A stretch of 64,000 nucleotides of DNA from Bacteroidota bacterium. GTDB taxonomy: Bacteria > Bacteroidota > Bacteroidia > AKYH767-A > OLB10. Location of the stretch: NCBI GenBank assembly GCA_016717725.1, contig JADKFA010000024.1, positions 1 through 64,000 on the forward strand. Reading direction: 5' to 3'. How positions within the stretch are numbered: the stretch's first letter is position 1; each line of letters begins with the position of its first letter. Below are positions 37,865-47,625 of this stretch, one piece after another. The notes below the pieces were generated by a model. The model ran no database searches. It was not told where the DNA came from and saw only the letters and a list, made by a program, of their open reading frames with translations. The translations under genes and the position numbers were made by a program.

Positions 37865-38438
37865 GAAGCAGTATCTATACTTGTAAGTAGATAGTGAGAT
37901 TCACCAAAGTCGTATTTCTCAATAAGTAATTTGCAATTCGGATTTTTGTCTTCGTTAGTGGGATAATTTTGAGAGAAATTTCAAAACTCCCTGAACTTAC
38001 TGATAGTTGCAAACAACTTAAGCGAAGAACTTCAACTAGAAACTTTTAAGTCCAATAGCATTGCTTAATCTTTGCGACCCTTCAGCATAACTCAACCTTT
38101 GAGACCTTTAGTATAATGCTGCCTTTGCGACCTTCTGCATAACGCAACCTTTGCGACTTTGCGCCTCTGCGAGAAAAATTGGCAGAGAGAAAACTTTGAG
38201 TAACTTTAGAATGAAGAATTTGCATTTAACACTAATTTTTTCGATTAGATAATTAGTTTGTGCTAAACTAAAATTCATAAAATTGCTCGCTAAGGCGCAA
38301 AGACGCAAAGCCTCAAATACAGGGAAATTATTAAATTATATTTATAAGTTTAATAATTCGGATTTAACCATAGAAATCTTTGCCAGAAAACTGCTTTGTT
38401 TAGTATTCCTTCATCACTTAAACGAAGCAATCGGCTAA
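37865..38438. other. Gene-free spacer with repeats
   Basis: A 574-base stretch between rluD and the T9SS gene tail at 38439. It contains the 26-bp tandem repeats, a CGCTAAGGCGCAAAGACGCA-like copy of the extragenic repeat words at about 38286, and nothing else I can name. No credible open frame, RNA gene or terminator stands out. Confidence 0.6.
38070..38148. repeat. Degenerate 26-bp tandem repeat
   Basis: Three units of 26-27 bases start CTTTG(C/A)GACC with similar continuations: 38070-38096, 38097-38122 and 38123-38148. A fourth partial unit begins at 38149. The same CTTTGCG and GCGCC words occur in the larger repeats at 61057-61740 and 63430-63660. It lies in the otherwise gene-free 37865-38438 spacer. 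Confidence 0.75.
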
Positions 38439-40211
38439 TTAATTCAACACAATTTTCGATTGAATTTCATTACTTCCTATATTCATTTGAATCGTATAAA
38501 TTCCTTTCGAAAGTCCTCCTAAGTCGATTAATAGATGCTCATCCTTAGTAGAAATATGAATCGGAATTTGTTTTACCATTTTACCAGTTATATCAACCAC
38601 TCGAATAATATTAGATCCAGTTTTCGCATCTTGCACGAGCACATTTAAGATAGAATTTCCTGCTGATGGATTTGGGAAAACCTGAATAGATGGAGTTTCA
38701 TTTTCGATGCTATTTACTCCAGAAAGTACTCTATTCACCGAATTGCACATCATCACACAGCCGCTTCCTGTGGTGGCTATGACAGAATAAATACCACTTT
38801 GTGTAGGAGTGAATATGGTGTCGGTTGCATTTGGAATAGCAACACCGTTTAAATACCACTGTAATGACACACCGGGATAACTAACCGCTAAACTGTTTCC
38901 AGTAATATAAATTAATGGTCCAGTAACATTAACGAGTAGACTTTTATAAACTACTCCTTGAGCAGGACAGAAGTTATCATTAATTTTAAATAAGAAAGGA
39001 AATACTCTTACATGTTGAAGACATCCATTATTAAATCCAGCTTGTGCACATACTGTAGGCCAAGTCATGTTTTCTGAAACCATAACCGGAGATGAATAAG
39101 GAGAAGGATGTGACAATACCGCACAGGGAGGCAATAAGCATCCGCTTGTAAAACTTGTATCCCCATCTCCGAAAGCTATTCCTTTCGAATTTATTGTGAG
39201 TACTTGCATTCCGCCTCCAGCACTTGCAGGAAGCATTTCGAAATCGGATACAGAAAAACTGTAAAACAAAGTATCACCTGCTACAATGGAAATAGATTCT
39301 ACAGGAAGATTTGGTAGCAAATCAGGTGCGGTATTAAATACTGGTGGATTGGTAGTGATATAACAGTCCGGAACTAAAGTTATTTGCAACTCTCTAAAAA
39401 TCTCTGATACCAATTGTCCGCATTTATAAGAGGAGACTTTAGTAACTGTAGTGAAGGATCCCGAGGTAACTGATTTAAATGTAATAATGCCGTGGTTAGG
39501 ATCTAAAGTACTAGCAAAATTCAATGGATTTTGAGACGGGCCAGGTAAAGGAGATTGATACGTATAACCTGCAACAAAAGGAACATAAGTTCCAGGGAAA
39601 CCATTTTCTATTGGTTGATCCCAAGAATAATGAAGTGAGTCAAGGTCATTGTCGATAGCAACATGTCCATAGCTAATGGTATCACCAATGCATACACCTA
39701 AAGTAGGAGGTTCCGGAAAGTAAGGCGAATTATCTAAGCATGGATTCGTGCTTTGTCCTGAAAAAGGATACATAATGGCTCTTAAGGTAAAGTCGTTAAG
39801 GCTCGCTAAATTTGAGATAGCTGCATTTCTACAACAGCTATTAAAATAAAAGTACCAACCATTTGGAGGAGGTGTGCCGTTCAAATATAAAGTATCTGAT
39901 TCATAAATGAATTCTTCTACAGCATTTGAATACCCCATTGGAATTGCGCAAGTCGGACAGCCTGGACCCATTGGAGAAATATCATTCTGACTAATTAATT
40001 GACAAGAAATAGTACCTCCAGGTGCGTTAGTTGCAAGCCCAACAGATTGAGGCCCTTGTACACCGTTACAATCTCTGTAGAGTTTAACTTGGAAAATAAA
40101 TTGCCCATTTCCATTGCATCTCCAGGTGATTTCTCCACCCATTAAATGAGAAGCGTATAGAGGAGAAACTAAAATTAAGAAGAGTAGAGTAAGTGCGCTT
40201 AATTTTTTCAT
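38439..40211 (-). CDS. T9SS surface protein, downstream paralogue of a tandem pair
   Basis: Product of 590 residues with signal peptide KKLSALTLLFLILVSPLYA. The mature protein starts SHLMGGEITWRCNGNG, a recurrent start in Bacteroidota surface proteins, and carries many Cys pairs (PGCPTCAIP, NSCCRNAAIS, DNFCPAQG). It ends with a short Ig-like module (ISLQ-type WYLNGVAIPNATDTIFTP) and a T9SS type A tail (IQVFPNPSAGNSILNVL, KGIYTIQMNIG, KIVLN). It is about two-thirds identical by eye to the neighbour at 40304, so the pair arose by tandem duplication. Role at the cell surface is unknown. Confidence 0.88.
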   Translation of the reverse strand: MKKLSALTLLFLILVSPLYASHLMGGEITWRCNGNGQFIFQVKLYRDCNGVQGPQSVGLATNAPGGTISCQLISQNDISPMGPGCPTCAIPMGYSNAVEEFIYESDTLYLNGTPPPNGWYFYFNSCCRNAAISNLASLNDFTLRAIMYPFSGQSTNPCLDNSPYFPEPPTLGVCIGDTISYGHVAIDNDLDSLHYSWDQPIENGFPGTYVPFVAGYTYQSPLPGPSQNPLNFASTLDPNHGIITFKSVTSGSFTTVTKVSSYKCGQLVSEIFRELQITLVPDCYITTNPPVFNTAPDLLPNLPVESISIVAGDTLFYSFSVSDFEMLPASAGGGMQVLTINSKGIAFGDGDTSFTSGCLLPPCAVLSHPSPYSSPVMVSENMTWPTVCAQAGFNNGCLQHVRVFPFLFKINDNFCPAQGVVYKSLLVNVTGPLIYITGNSLAVSYPGVSLQWYLNGVAIPNATDTIFTPTQSGIYSVIATTGSGCVMMCNSVNRVLSGVNSIENETPSIQVFPNPSAGNSILNVLVQDAKTGSNIIRVVDITGKMVKQIPIHISTKDEHLLIDLGGLSKGIYTIQMNIGSNEIQSKIVLN

Positions 40212-40303
40212 ACTAAAATTATTAGAATTTGTAAAATGCTTAATTTAATTTTTGATGGAATTAAAATACTTGAATTTGATTAACTAATAAGTAAAGGTAA
40301 ATT

Positions 40304-42085
40304 TTAATTTGTTAAAAGGAGCTGTGTTTGGAATATTTTACCTTTTCCTGATATATTGATCGAATAAACACCTGCGGCTAAATCACTTAAATCGATTAAT
40401 AAATGTTCATTTGAAGTAAAAACTACGATTGGGATTTGTTTAACTACTTTTCCATTTACATCGATCACGTGAATTAAATTAGTTCCAATGGGTATGTTAT
40501 TTAAAAATACATTTAATATAGACTTTCCGGTTGATGGATTTGGGAAAACTTTAATAATACTTTCTTGATCATTTAAATTATCAATACCAGCAAATCCAAC
40601 ATACATAGAGTTACTTAAAAGTGTGCAACCGTTCGTAGTTGATGCAATCAAAGAATAAGTTCCACTCTGAGTTGGTGTATAAAGTGTATCCGTAGCACCA
40701 ATGATGGGTGTGCCGTTTAAATACCACTGTACAGTGATACCAGGAAAACTCACTGCCAAACTATTCCCAGCGGTATAAATGGTTGGACCTTTTACTTTAA
40801 CCAACACACTTTTTGAGGAAACACCTGGTACTGGACAATAGTTGTCTTTTACTTGAAAGGCAAATTGGTAGTTTCTTGTGTGTTGTAAGCATCCATTATT
40901 GAATCCTAGGTGGTGACAATCTGTTGGCCATGTTAGTCCTTCGAAAATGAAAGCAGTTGATGAAAATGGTGTTGGACTGGATAAAACAGCACAAGGAGGT
41001 ATTTCGCATCCAAGAGTATAACTAGTATCACCTAACCCCAAAGCTATACTTGATGCACTCATGGTCATTGTTTGAGGATTCCCACCAGCTGCTGCTGGTA
41101 ATAATTCATTTTCTGTGGCATTAAAATTATAATTTAAGGTGTCACCAACGGTAATATATATAGTTTCTGTATAGGGTAATGGAAAAATATCAGGTGAGGT
41201 ATTATAAGTAAAAGTAGGTGTAGTAGTCAAGAAGCAATTTGAAAAAATCATTAATGTATATTCTCTAAATACTTTTGAAATAATTTGTCCGCAGCGATAG
41301 GAAGTGACTTGTACTGTTATTACAAAAAAACCTGGAGTGAAGGATGTTAAAGATAGATGACCATTGGTATTATTAAGTAATGAAGGTGCATTCAAGGGAT
41401 TTTGTAGCAGTCCAGGAGTGGGGGATGTAAATGTATATCCAGAAGAAAAAGGTGTATTACCTCCAAAAGAACTAAATTCAATGGGGTGCGCAAATTCGTA
41501 TTTTAAAGAATCTAGATCTTTATCAAATGCTGCAAAACTTAAATTTACTGAGTCTCTTGTACATATACCAATCGTAGGCGGTTCAGCAAAATATGGAGAG
41601 TTGTCAAAGCAAGGAGATGTACTTTGCCCTGATATAGGATACATAATTGACCTGTAGGTGAAGTCACTGGTGTTAGTTAGGTTGGTAATAAGCTGATTTC
41701 TACAGCAATAGTTAAAATAAAAGAGCCACCCAGTTGGAGGTGGTGTACCATTTAATGTTATGGGTGCTGACTCATAAACATATTCCTCCACCGCATTATA
41801 AAATCCCAACGGAACAGGACAAGTAGGACATCCAGCCCCTTGAGGGGATAAATCGTTTTGACTAATTAATTGGCAATTTATTGAAGCAATTGGAGCATCC
41901 GTAGTTAGAGATATATTCTGAAATGCAGCTACACCATTACAATCCCTGTAAAGTCTCACTTGGAAAATAAATTGCCCATTCCCATTACATCTCCAAGTTA
42001 TCTCACCACCAGATATATGAGAAGCACTTGAAATCAAAGGCAAAACACCTAATAATAAAGTTACTACGATTTTTTTAAGATTCAT
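40304..42085 (-). CDS. T9SS surface protein, upstream paralogue of a tandem pair
   Basis: Product of 593 residues laid out as in its neighbour: signal peptide ending SSAS, mature start HISGGEITWRCNGNG, Cys-rich N-half, WYLNGTPIIGATDTLYTP Ig-like module and type A tail KVFPNPSTGKSILNVF to TQLLLTN. Charge, length and domain order agree across the pair, and sequence similarity is highest in the first 120 residues and the tail. The 92-base gap to the other copy has no visible terminator, so they may be co-transcribed leftward. Divergent from the ribosomal operon. Confidence 0.88.
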   Translation of the reverse strand: MNLKKIVVTLLLGVLPLISSASHISGGEITWRCNGNGQFIFQVRLYRDCNGVAAFQNISLTTDAPIASINCQLISQNDLSPQGAGCPTCPVPLGFYNAVEEYVYESAPITLNGTPPPTGWLFYFNYCCRNQLITNLTNTSDFTYRSIMYPISGQSTSPCFDNSPYFAEPPTIGICTRDSVNLSFAAFDKDLDSLKYEFAHPIEFSSFGGNTPFSSGYTFTSPTPGLLQNPLNAPSLLNNTNGHLSLTSFTPGFFVITVQVTSYRCGQIISKVFREYTLMIFSNCFLTTTPTFTYNTSPDIFPLPYTETIYITVGDTLNYNFNATENELLPAAAGGNPQTMTMSASSIALGLGDTSYTLGCEIPPCAVLSSPTPFSSTAFIFEGLTWPTDCHHLGFNNGCLQHTRNYQFAFQVKDNYCPVPGVSSKSVLVKVKGPTIYTAGNSLAVSFPGITVQWYLNGTPIIGATDTLYTPTQSGTYSLIASTTNGCTLLSNSMYVGFAGIDNLNDQESIIKVFPNPSTGKSILNVFLNNIPIGTNLIHVIDVNGKVVKQIPIVVFTSNEHLLIDLSDLAAGVYSINISGKGKIFQTQLLLTN

Positions 42086-42402
42086 AAAATAGAAATTATG
42101 TTTTAATGAAATGGTTTTGAACTTTTGATGCTAACAAAATCGATTTCTAAAGTAAATAAAGGAATTCGGGAAGAATTGTAAAAAATGTTGATATTTATTT
42201 ATATCATTGATTATCAATAACTATATTTTCACAAATCTGTGAACAATCCTTGTTTTTTTTCAATTTTTGACTTCCTAACCCACTGTTTCATAAATAATTT
42301 GAAAAACAACTTGCATAAATCATTTTCTTGTGTAACTTTGCACTCCCTTTTTAGGGGTATAGTGTATCTAATTCACTGATCTAGAATAGAAAAAAATTAA
42401 GA
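42086..42402. other. Divergent promoter region, T9SS pair and ribosomal operon
   Basis: A 317-base spacer. The right side holds the rpsL promoter at 42311-42340. The left side must hold the promoter of the leftward T9SS genes, but only weak matches such as CGATTTTG (leftward strand, near 42140) are seen. Confidence 0.5.
42311..42340 (+). promoter_or_regulatory. Promoter of the str-S10-spc-alpha operon
   Basis: TTG at 42311-42313, a 19-base spacer and TAACTTTG at 42333-42340 give an exact match to the Bacteroidota sigma-A consensus (-33 TTG, -7 TAnnTTTG). Transcription would start near 42345, leaving a leader of about 55 bases before rpsL. No other promoter of this strength is apparent until rplQ. 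Confidence 0.8.
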
Positions 42403-42816
42403 ATGCCTACAATTCAACAGTTAGTACGTAAGGGCCGCGAGGCTATGGTGGAAAAGAGTAAGTCACCAGCCCTTGTTTCATGTCCGCAACGTCGTGGCGT
42501 TTGCACTCGTGTGTATACAACCACTCCAAAGAAGCCGAATTCTGCAATGCGTAAAGTAGCTCGTGTTCGTTTAACGAACAAATTCGAGGTGACTGCATAC
42601 ATTCCTGGTGAAGGTCATAACCTACAAGAACATAGTATTGTAATGATCCGTGGAGGAAGGGTAAAGGATCTTCCAGGAGTTCGTTACCATATTATTCGTG
42701 GTGCTTTGGATACTTCAGGTGTTGAAGGTCGTAACCAACGTCGTTCTAAATACGGAACAAAACGTCCAAAAGCAGGTGCTGTTGCTGCCGCTGCTGCAAA
42801 AAAAGGTAAAAAATAA
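42403..42816 (+). CDS. rpsL: 30S ribosomal protein S12 (uS12)
   Basis: Product of 137 residues. TPKKPNSAMRKVARV contains the Lys that is changed in streptomycin-resistant strains of other bacteria, here wild type, and PGVRYHIIRGALDTSGV matches the decoding-centre loop. The C-terminus has an Ala/Lys extension (AVAAAAAKKGKK) beyond the usual 124. First gene of the supercluster, 63 bases beyond the promoter. Confidence 0.98.
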   Translation: MPTIQQLVRKGREAMVEKSKSPALVSCPQRRGVCTRVYTTTPKKPNSAMRKVARVRLTNKFEVTAYIPGEGHNLQEHSIVMIRGGRVKDLPGVRYHIIRGALDTSGVEGRNQRRSKYGTKRPKAGAVAAAAAKKGKK

Positions 42817-42858
42817 GTTTACATAATTAAGAATATCAAATAATACCCTTCTTATAAA

Positions 42859-43326
42859 ATGAGGAAGTCAAAACCAAAGAAGAGACCCATTCTACCGGAT
42901 CCAAAATTTAATGATCCACTAGTTACCCGTTTTGTGAATATGTTAATGTATTCAGGTAAAAAAGGAACAGGATATAAATTGTTTTACGATGCACTTGAGA
43001 AAGTTGAAAATCGTACCAAAGAAAGCGGTCTTGAAACATGGAGAACAGCATTGAATAATGTAATGCCAACCGTGGAAGTAAAAAGCCGTCGTGTAGGTGG
43101 AGCAACTTTCCAAATTCCTTCTGAAGTACGTCCTGATCGTAAAATTTCTGTGGGTATTAAGTGGATGATTCTTTATGCACGTAAACGTAACGAGAAAAGT
43201 ATGTCGGATAAGTTAGCAGGAGAAATTATTGCTGCTGCGAAAGGTGAAGGTGCTGCCGTGAAGAAGAAAGATGATACGCATCGTATGGCGGATGCAAACA
43301 AAGCATTCTCTCATTTTAGAGTTTAA
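42859..43326 (+). CDS. rpsG: 30S ribosomal protein S7 (uS7)
   Basis: Product of 155 residues, the standard length, with RILPDPKFNDPLVTRFVNM-type start (KKRPILPDPKFND), RRVGGATFQIP and KSMSDKLAGEIIAA. It nucleates the 30S head by binding the 3' major domain of 16S rRNA. Lies 42 bases after rpsL and 31 before fusA. The start ATG follows an A-rich stretch (TTATAAA), typical here. Confidence 0.98.
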   Translation: MRKSKPKKRPILPDPKFNDPLVTRFVNMLMYSGKKGTGYKLFYDALEKVENRTKESGLETWRTALNNVMPTVEVKSRRVGGATFQIPSEVRPDRKISVGIKWMILYARKRNEKSMSDKLAGEIIAAAKGEGAAVKKKDDTHRMADANKAFSHFRV

Positions 43327-43357
43327 AATAATAAAAGCGTAATACCAGAAATATAAA

Positions 43358-45496
43358 ATGTCAACGGACGTAAAAGATTTAAGATTTGTACGTAATATCG
43401 GAATCGCTGCTCATATCGATGCAGGGAAGACGACTACTACAGAGCGTATCCTATACTACACAGGTGTAAATCACAAAATTGGTGAGGTGCATGATGGTGC
43501 AGCAACGATGGATTGGATGGTGCAGGAGCAAGAGCGTGGAATAACAATTACGTCTGCGGCTACTACCGCTTTTTGGAAGTACAGAGGTAATGACTATAAG
43601 ATTAATATCATCGATACCCCAGGTCACGTTGATTTTACCGTTGAGGTAAATCGTTCTTTACGTGTGTTGGATGGTTTGGTGTTTTTGTTTTCTTCTGTTG
43701 ATGGTGTAGAACCTCAATCAGAAACAAACTGGCGTTTAGCGAATAACTATAACGTAACCCGTATCGGTTTCGTAAATAAAATGGACCGTGCTGGTGCCGA
43801 TTTCTTGAACGTGGTTCGCCAGGTGAGTGAAGTATTAGGTGGTAATGCACTTCCATTGCAGTTGCCAATTGGTGCTGAAGATACTTTTAAAGGTGTTGTT
43901 GATTTGGTGAATTTCCGTGGAATTATCTGGAATGATGCTGATCAAGGAATGACTTTCCAAGAAGTTCCAATTCCAGATGATATGATGGAAGAAGCTACTG
44001 AATACCGTGTGAAGTTATTGGAAGCTTGTGCTGAATTTGATGACAAGATCATGGAGAAGTATTTCGAAGATCCTGCTTCCATTTCTGAAACTGAAATTTT
44101 GACCGCTTTGCGTCAAGCTTGTGTTGCAAATAAAGTAGTACCGATGCTTTGTGGTTCGGCTTTCAAGAATAAAGGTGTACAAACCATGCTTGACTATGTG
44201 ATGGAGTTAATGCCATCACCAATGGATAAGGAAAGTATTAAAGGTATTCACCCTGATACAGAAGAAGAAATTTCACGTCGCCCTGATATTAAAGAGCCAT
44301 TTACAGCACTTGCATTTAAGATTGCTACCGATCCTTTCGTAGGACGTTTAGCATACTTCCGTTGCTATGCAGGTAAATTGGATGCAGGTTCTTATGTCTT
44401 GAACACTCGTTCAGGTCAAAAGGAGCGTATCTCTCGTATTTTCCAAATGCATGCAAATAAGCAAAATCAAATCCCTACTATTTTTGCAGGTGATATTGGA
44501 GCTGCTGTAGGATTTAAGGATATCAAAACAGGAGATACTCTTTGTGCTGAAAATGCACCGATCATCCTGGAAGCAATGAATTTCCCAGAGCCAGTTATCG
44601 GATTAGCAATTGAGCCTAAAACGCAAACTGATATGGATAAGTTAGGTGTTTCTCTTGGTAAATTAGCTGAGGAAGATCCAACTTTCCGTGTGAAGTCTGA
44701 TGAAGATACCGGTCAAACAATCATTTCTGGAATGGGTGAGTTACACCTTGAAATTATTGTGGATCGTTTGAGAAGAGAATTTAAAGTGGAAGTGAACCAA
44801 GGTGCTCCACAAGTAAATTATAAAGAGGCTATCAATGGTACGGTAGAACACAGAGAGGTTTATAAGAAGCAAACAGGTGGTCGTGGTAAATTCGCGGATA
44901 TTAAGTTTGTGGTAGGACCATCTGATGATGATTTTGAAGTAACAGAGAAGAATGGCGGTTTGCAATTCTTGAATGAAATTACGGGTGGTAATATCCCTCG
45001 TGAATTTATTCCAGCTGTTGAAAAAGGATTCCGTTCTGCGATGGTCAATGGTGTATTAGCCGGATACCAAGTACAACGATTGAAAGTGAGATTGATTGAT
45101 GGTTCTTACCATAACGTCGATTCCGATTCATTATCGTTTGAAATTTGTGCTCGTACTGCTTTCCGTGAATCATTGCCAAAAGCAAAGCCAGTTCTTCTTG
45201 AGCCAATCATGAAGTTAGAAGTAATCACACCTGAGCAAAACATGGGTGATGTAGTAGGTGACCTTAACCGTCGCCGTGGACAAATGGAAGGAATGGATTC
45301 TCGTGGAGGTGCTCAAGTAGTAAAAGCAAAAGTTCCATTATCTGAAATGTTTGGATATGTAACTGCATTGCGTACCATTACTTCTGGACGTGCATCTTCA
45401 ACCATGGAATTCTCTCATTTCGCAGAAGCTCCTCGCAATATCGCTGAAGAAGTAATTGCAAAATCAAAAGGTAAATCTTCTGCCGAAAAGGTTTAG
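43358..45496 (+). CDS. fusA: Elongation factor G
   Basis: Translocase GTPase of 712 residues. P-loop AHIDAGKTTTTERI, G2/switch II DTPGHVDFTVE and NKMDRAGADF are intact; the C-terminal domain ends with the ALRTITSGRASSTMEFSHF region. A usual bacterial EF-G, not the ribosome-release EF-G2 type, judging by intact motifs and location. No tuf gene follows it; this absence is normal in Bacteroidota clusters. Confidence 0.98.
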   Translation: MSTDVKDLRFVRNIGIAAHIDAGKTTTTERILYYTGVNHKIGEVHDGAATMDWMVQEQERGITITSAATTAFWKYRGNDYKINIIDTPGHVDFTVEVNRSLRVLDGLVFLFSSVDGVEPQSETNWRLANNYNVTRIGFVNKMDRAGADFLNVVRQVSEVLGGNALPLQLPIGAEDTFKGVVDLVNFRGIIWNDADQGMTFQEVPIPDDMMEEATEYRVKLLEACAEFDDKIMEKYFEDPASISETEILTALRQACVANKVVPMLCGSAFKNKGVQTMLDYVMELMPSPMDKESIKGIHPDTEEEISRRPDIKEPFTALAFKIATDPFVGRLAYFRCYAGKLDAGSYVLNTRSGQKERISRIFQMHANKQNQIPTIFAGDIGAAVGFKDIKTGDTLCAENAPIILEAMNFPEPVIGLAIEPKTQTDMDKLGVSLGKLAEEDPTFRVKSDEDTGQTIISGMGELHLEIIVDRLRREFKVEVNQGAPQVNYKEAINGTVEHREVYKKQTGGRGKFADIKFVVGPSDDDFEVTEKNGGLQFLNEITGGNIPREFIPAVEKGFRSAMVNGVLAGYQVQRLKVRLIDGSYHNVDSDSLSFEICARTAFRESLPKAKPVLLEPIMKLEVITPEQNMGDVVGDLNRRRGQMEGMDSRGGAQVVKAKVPLSEMFGYVTALRTITSGRASSTMEFSHFAEAPRNIAEEVIAKSKGKSSAEKV

Positions 45497-45531
45497 TATA
45501 AAAATAAAGACCTCAATACCGTTCTTATAAA

Positions 45532-45837
45532 ATGAGCCAAAGAATCAGAATTAAATTAAAGTCTTACGATTTTAATCTCGTGGATAAATCTGCTGAGAAA
45601 ATCGTGAAGACGGTAAAGCCAACAGGTGCTATAGTGAGTGGTCCAATTCCACTTCCTACAGAGAAGAAAATTTATACCGTTCTTCGCTCACCTCACGTGA
45701 ACAAGAAGGCTCGTGAACAGTTTCAGTTATGTTCATACAAGCGTCTTCTTGATATCTATAGCTCTACAGCAAAAACAGTAGATGCTTTGATGAAGCTCGA
45801 ACTTCCAAGTGGAGTAGAGGTAGAAATCAAAGTTTAG
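45532..45837 (+). CDS. rpsJ: 30S ribosomal protein S10 (uS10)
   Basis: Product of 101 residues with RIRIKLKSYDFNLVDKSAE and the exposed loop SGPIPLPTEKKIYTVLRSPHVN-type region. A head protein that also serves as NusE in antitermination. Followed by a 132-base gap before rplC, in which I see no terminator. Confidence 0.98.
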   Translation: MSQRIRIKLKSYDFNLVDKSAEKIVKTVKPTGAIVSGPIPLPTEKKIYTVLRSPHVNKKAREQFQLCSYKRLLDIYSSTAKTVDALMKLELPSGVEVEIKV

Positions 45838-45969
45838 TGAGCCCAAAGGATTAAAAAATCGTTCTTTACATCCTATCCGAAATTAAATTAAAACAACAGC
45901 TTACGGCTGATTCAGACCGTATTGCTTATCAATAATCATTAAGACCAAAACAACTAAACCGTAGTTAAG

Positions 45970-46586
45970 ATGGCAAGTATAATCGGAAAAAAAGTCGGCA
46001 TGACCAGCATCTTCGATGTAGATGGAAATAATATTCCCTGCACTGTAGTTGAAGCCGGCCCTTGTGTAGTAACACAAGTTAAAACAGTCGAGAATGACGG
46101 ATACAGTTCCGTTCAACTCGCATTTGGTGAGAAAAAAGAAAAAACACGACCCAACCATTAATGGGTCATTTTAAGAAAGCAAACACTACTCCTAAGCAGC
46201 GGGTAATGGAATTCAAGGACTTTGTTCAAGAATTTCAAACCGGTGACTTAGTGAAGTGCGATATTTTTGCTGAAGGTGATTTTTGTGATGTAGTAGGTAC
46301 ATCAAAAGGAAAAGGTTTTCAAGGGGTTGTTAAACGTCACAATTTTGGTGGTGTTGGTGGACAAACTCACGGTCAACATGATCGTCAACGTGCTCCAGGT
46401 TCGTTAGGTGCTTCTTCATGGCCTTCAAGGGTAATGAAGGGAAAGCGCATGGCCGGACATATGGGTAACGTTCGTGTAATGGTTCAAAATTTAGAAATCG
46501 TGAAAGTTATGCCTGAGCAGAACCTTCTTCTTGTAAGAGGTGCAATTCCAGGTCATAAAGGTTCATTTGTAACGCTGTCGAAATAA
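45970..46586 (+). CDS. rplC: 50S ribosomal protein L3 (uL3), one frameshift in the sequence
   Basis: Two frames form one L3. The first, 45970-46161, begins MASIIGKKVGMTSIF and stops in KEKTRPNH; the second, from 46161, begins MGHFKKANTTPK and carries GTSKGKGFQGVVKRHNF, GGQTHGQHDR and the C-terminal GHMGNVRV. Adding one A to either A6 run (46132-46137 or 46139-46144) gives KNTTQPLMGHFKKA and a 205-residue protein of usual length. L3 is essential and early assembling, so the frameshift is very likely a sequence error. Confidence 0.93.
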
Positions 46587-46588
46587 TC

Positions 46589-47218
46589 ATGGAAGTATCT
46601 GTATATAATAGTACTGGAAAAGAAACAGGACGCAAAGCAGTTCTGAACGAAGCGATCTTCGGTATCAGCCCTAATGATCATGCTATCTATCTTGATGTAA
46701 AGCAACATCTTGCTAATCGTCGTCAAGGTACTAGTAAGTCGAAAGAGCGTAACGAGATTGCTGGAACAACTAAGAAATTGAAGAAGCAAAAAGGAACTGG
46801 CGGAGCACGTGCTGGATCTAAGAAAAGCCCACTTTTTGTTGGTGGAGGTCGTGTATTTGGTCCTCAACCACGTGATTATACTTTCAGCTTAAACAAAAAA
46901 TTGAAGCGTCTAGCTCGTATGTCTGCGCTTTCTTATAAAGCTCAATCCAATAATGTAATGGTTTTGGAAGATCTAAGTTTTGATCATCCTAAGACTAAAT
47001 TGATTGTTGATTTGGTGAATAATTTGAAGGTTTCGGATAAAAAAACGTTATTGGTTCTGCCTCAATCGAATAAAAACGTATATTTGTCGTCCCGAAATTT
47101 GGAGCGCAGCAAAGTTGTAACAGCCTCTGATTTAAACACATACGATATTATGCATGCTCATAATATTATTGTAACGGAGAGCTCGCTTCCGGTAATCGAA
47201 AGCACATTGCTTAAATAA
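46589..47218 (+). CDS. rplD: 50S ribosomal protein L4 (uL4)
   Basis: Product of 209 residues. VKQHLANRRQGTSKSKERN and KKQKGTGGARAGSKKSPLFVGGG-type loop region (GTGGARAGSKKSP) are the extended tunnel-lining loop of L4; FGPQPRDYTF follows. It begins three bases after rplC. Confidence 0.97.
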   Translation: MEVSVYNSTGKETGRKAVLNEAIFGISPNDHAIYLDVKQHLANRRQGTSKSKERNEIAGTTKKLKKQKGTGGARAGSKKSPLFVGGGRVFGPQPRDYTFSLNKKLKRLARMSALSYKAQSNNVMVLEDLSFDHPKTKLIVDLVNNLKVSDKKTLLVLPQSNKNVYLSSRNLERSKVVTASDLNTYDIMHAHNIIVTESSLPVIESTLLK

Positions 47219-47232
47219 TCAACACTTCGGTG

Positions 47233-47262
47233 AAATTATTTTCGAAATAATGAAAATAATTT
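47233..47262. other. Hairpin in the rplD-rplW gap
   Basis: Arms AAATTATTTTC (47233-47243) and GAAAATAATTT (47252-47262) pair perfectly over 11 bp; a nested smaller hairpin ATTATTT-CG-AAATAAT lies inside. The 102-base gap has no U-tract following, so an RNA-processing or stabilising element is more likely than a terminator. Confidence 0.45.
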
Positions 47263-47320
47263 TTCGAAGAAAATTCTTAAATAATTAAGTGCATAGGCAC
47301 GATAAACCTATAAGAGTAAA

Positions 47321-47611
47321 ATGGATATCCTGAAGAAACCGGTGGTCACTGAGAAGATGAACCGGATTGCAGAAAAACAACCTCGCTATGGCTTCATAGT
47401 GGAAAGACGCGCCAATAAGCTTGAGATTAAAAAAGCGGTGGAGTCAATGTATGGTGTAAATGTTGAGTCGGTAAACACAATGATTTATCGTGGTAAGGCT
47501 ATGAGCCGTGGCACGAAAACAGGTGTGGTTAGTGGTCAACGCCCAAACATTAAAAAGGCAATCGTTACCTTGAAAGCAGGCGAGTCAATTGATTTCTTCA
47601 GTAATATTTAA
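47321..47611 (+). CDS. rplW: 50S ribosomal protein L23 (uL23)
   Basis: Product of 96 residues with ILKKPVVTEKMNRIAEKQP, ANKLEIKKAVESMYGVNVESVNTM-type core (shortened here: EIKKAVESMYGV) and a C-terminal extension GESIDFFSNI. Sits at the tunnel exit and contacts trigger factor and SRP. Confidence 0.96.
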   Translation: MDILKKPVVTEKMNRIAEKQPRYGFIVERRANKLEIKKAVESMYGVNVESVNTMIYRGKAMSRGTKTGVVSGQRPNIKKAIVTLKAGESIDFFSNI

Positions 47612-47625
47612 TTAAGAACAGAGCC

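Noticed and set aside
45497..45531. Missing tuf between fusA and rpsJ as a deletion
   Set aside because: Bacteroidota normally keep tuf outside this cluster, so the gap is expected.
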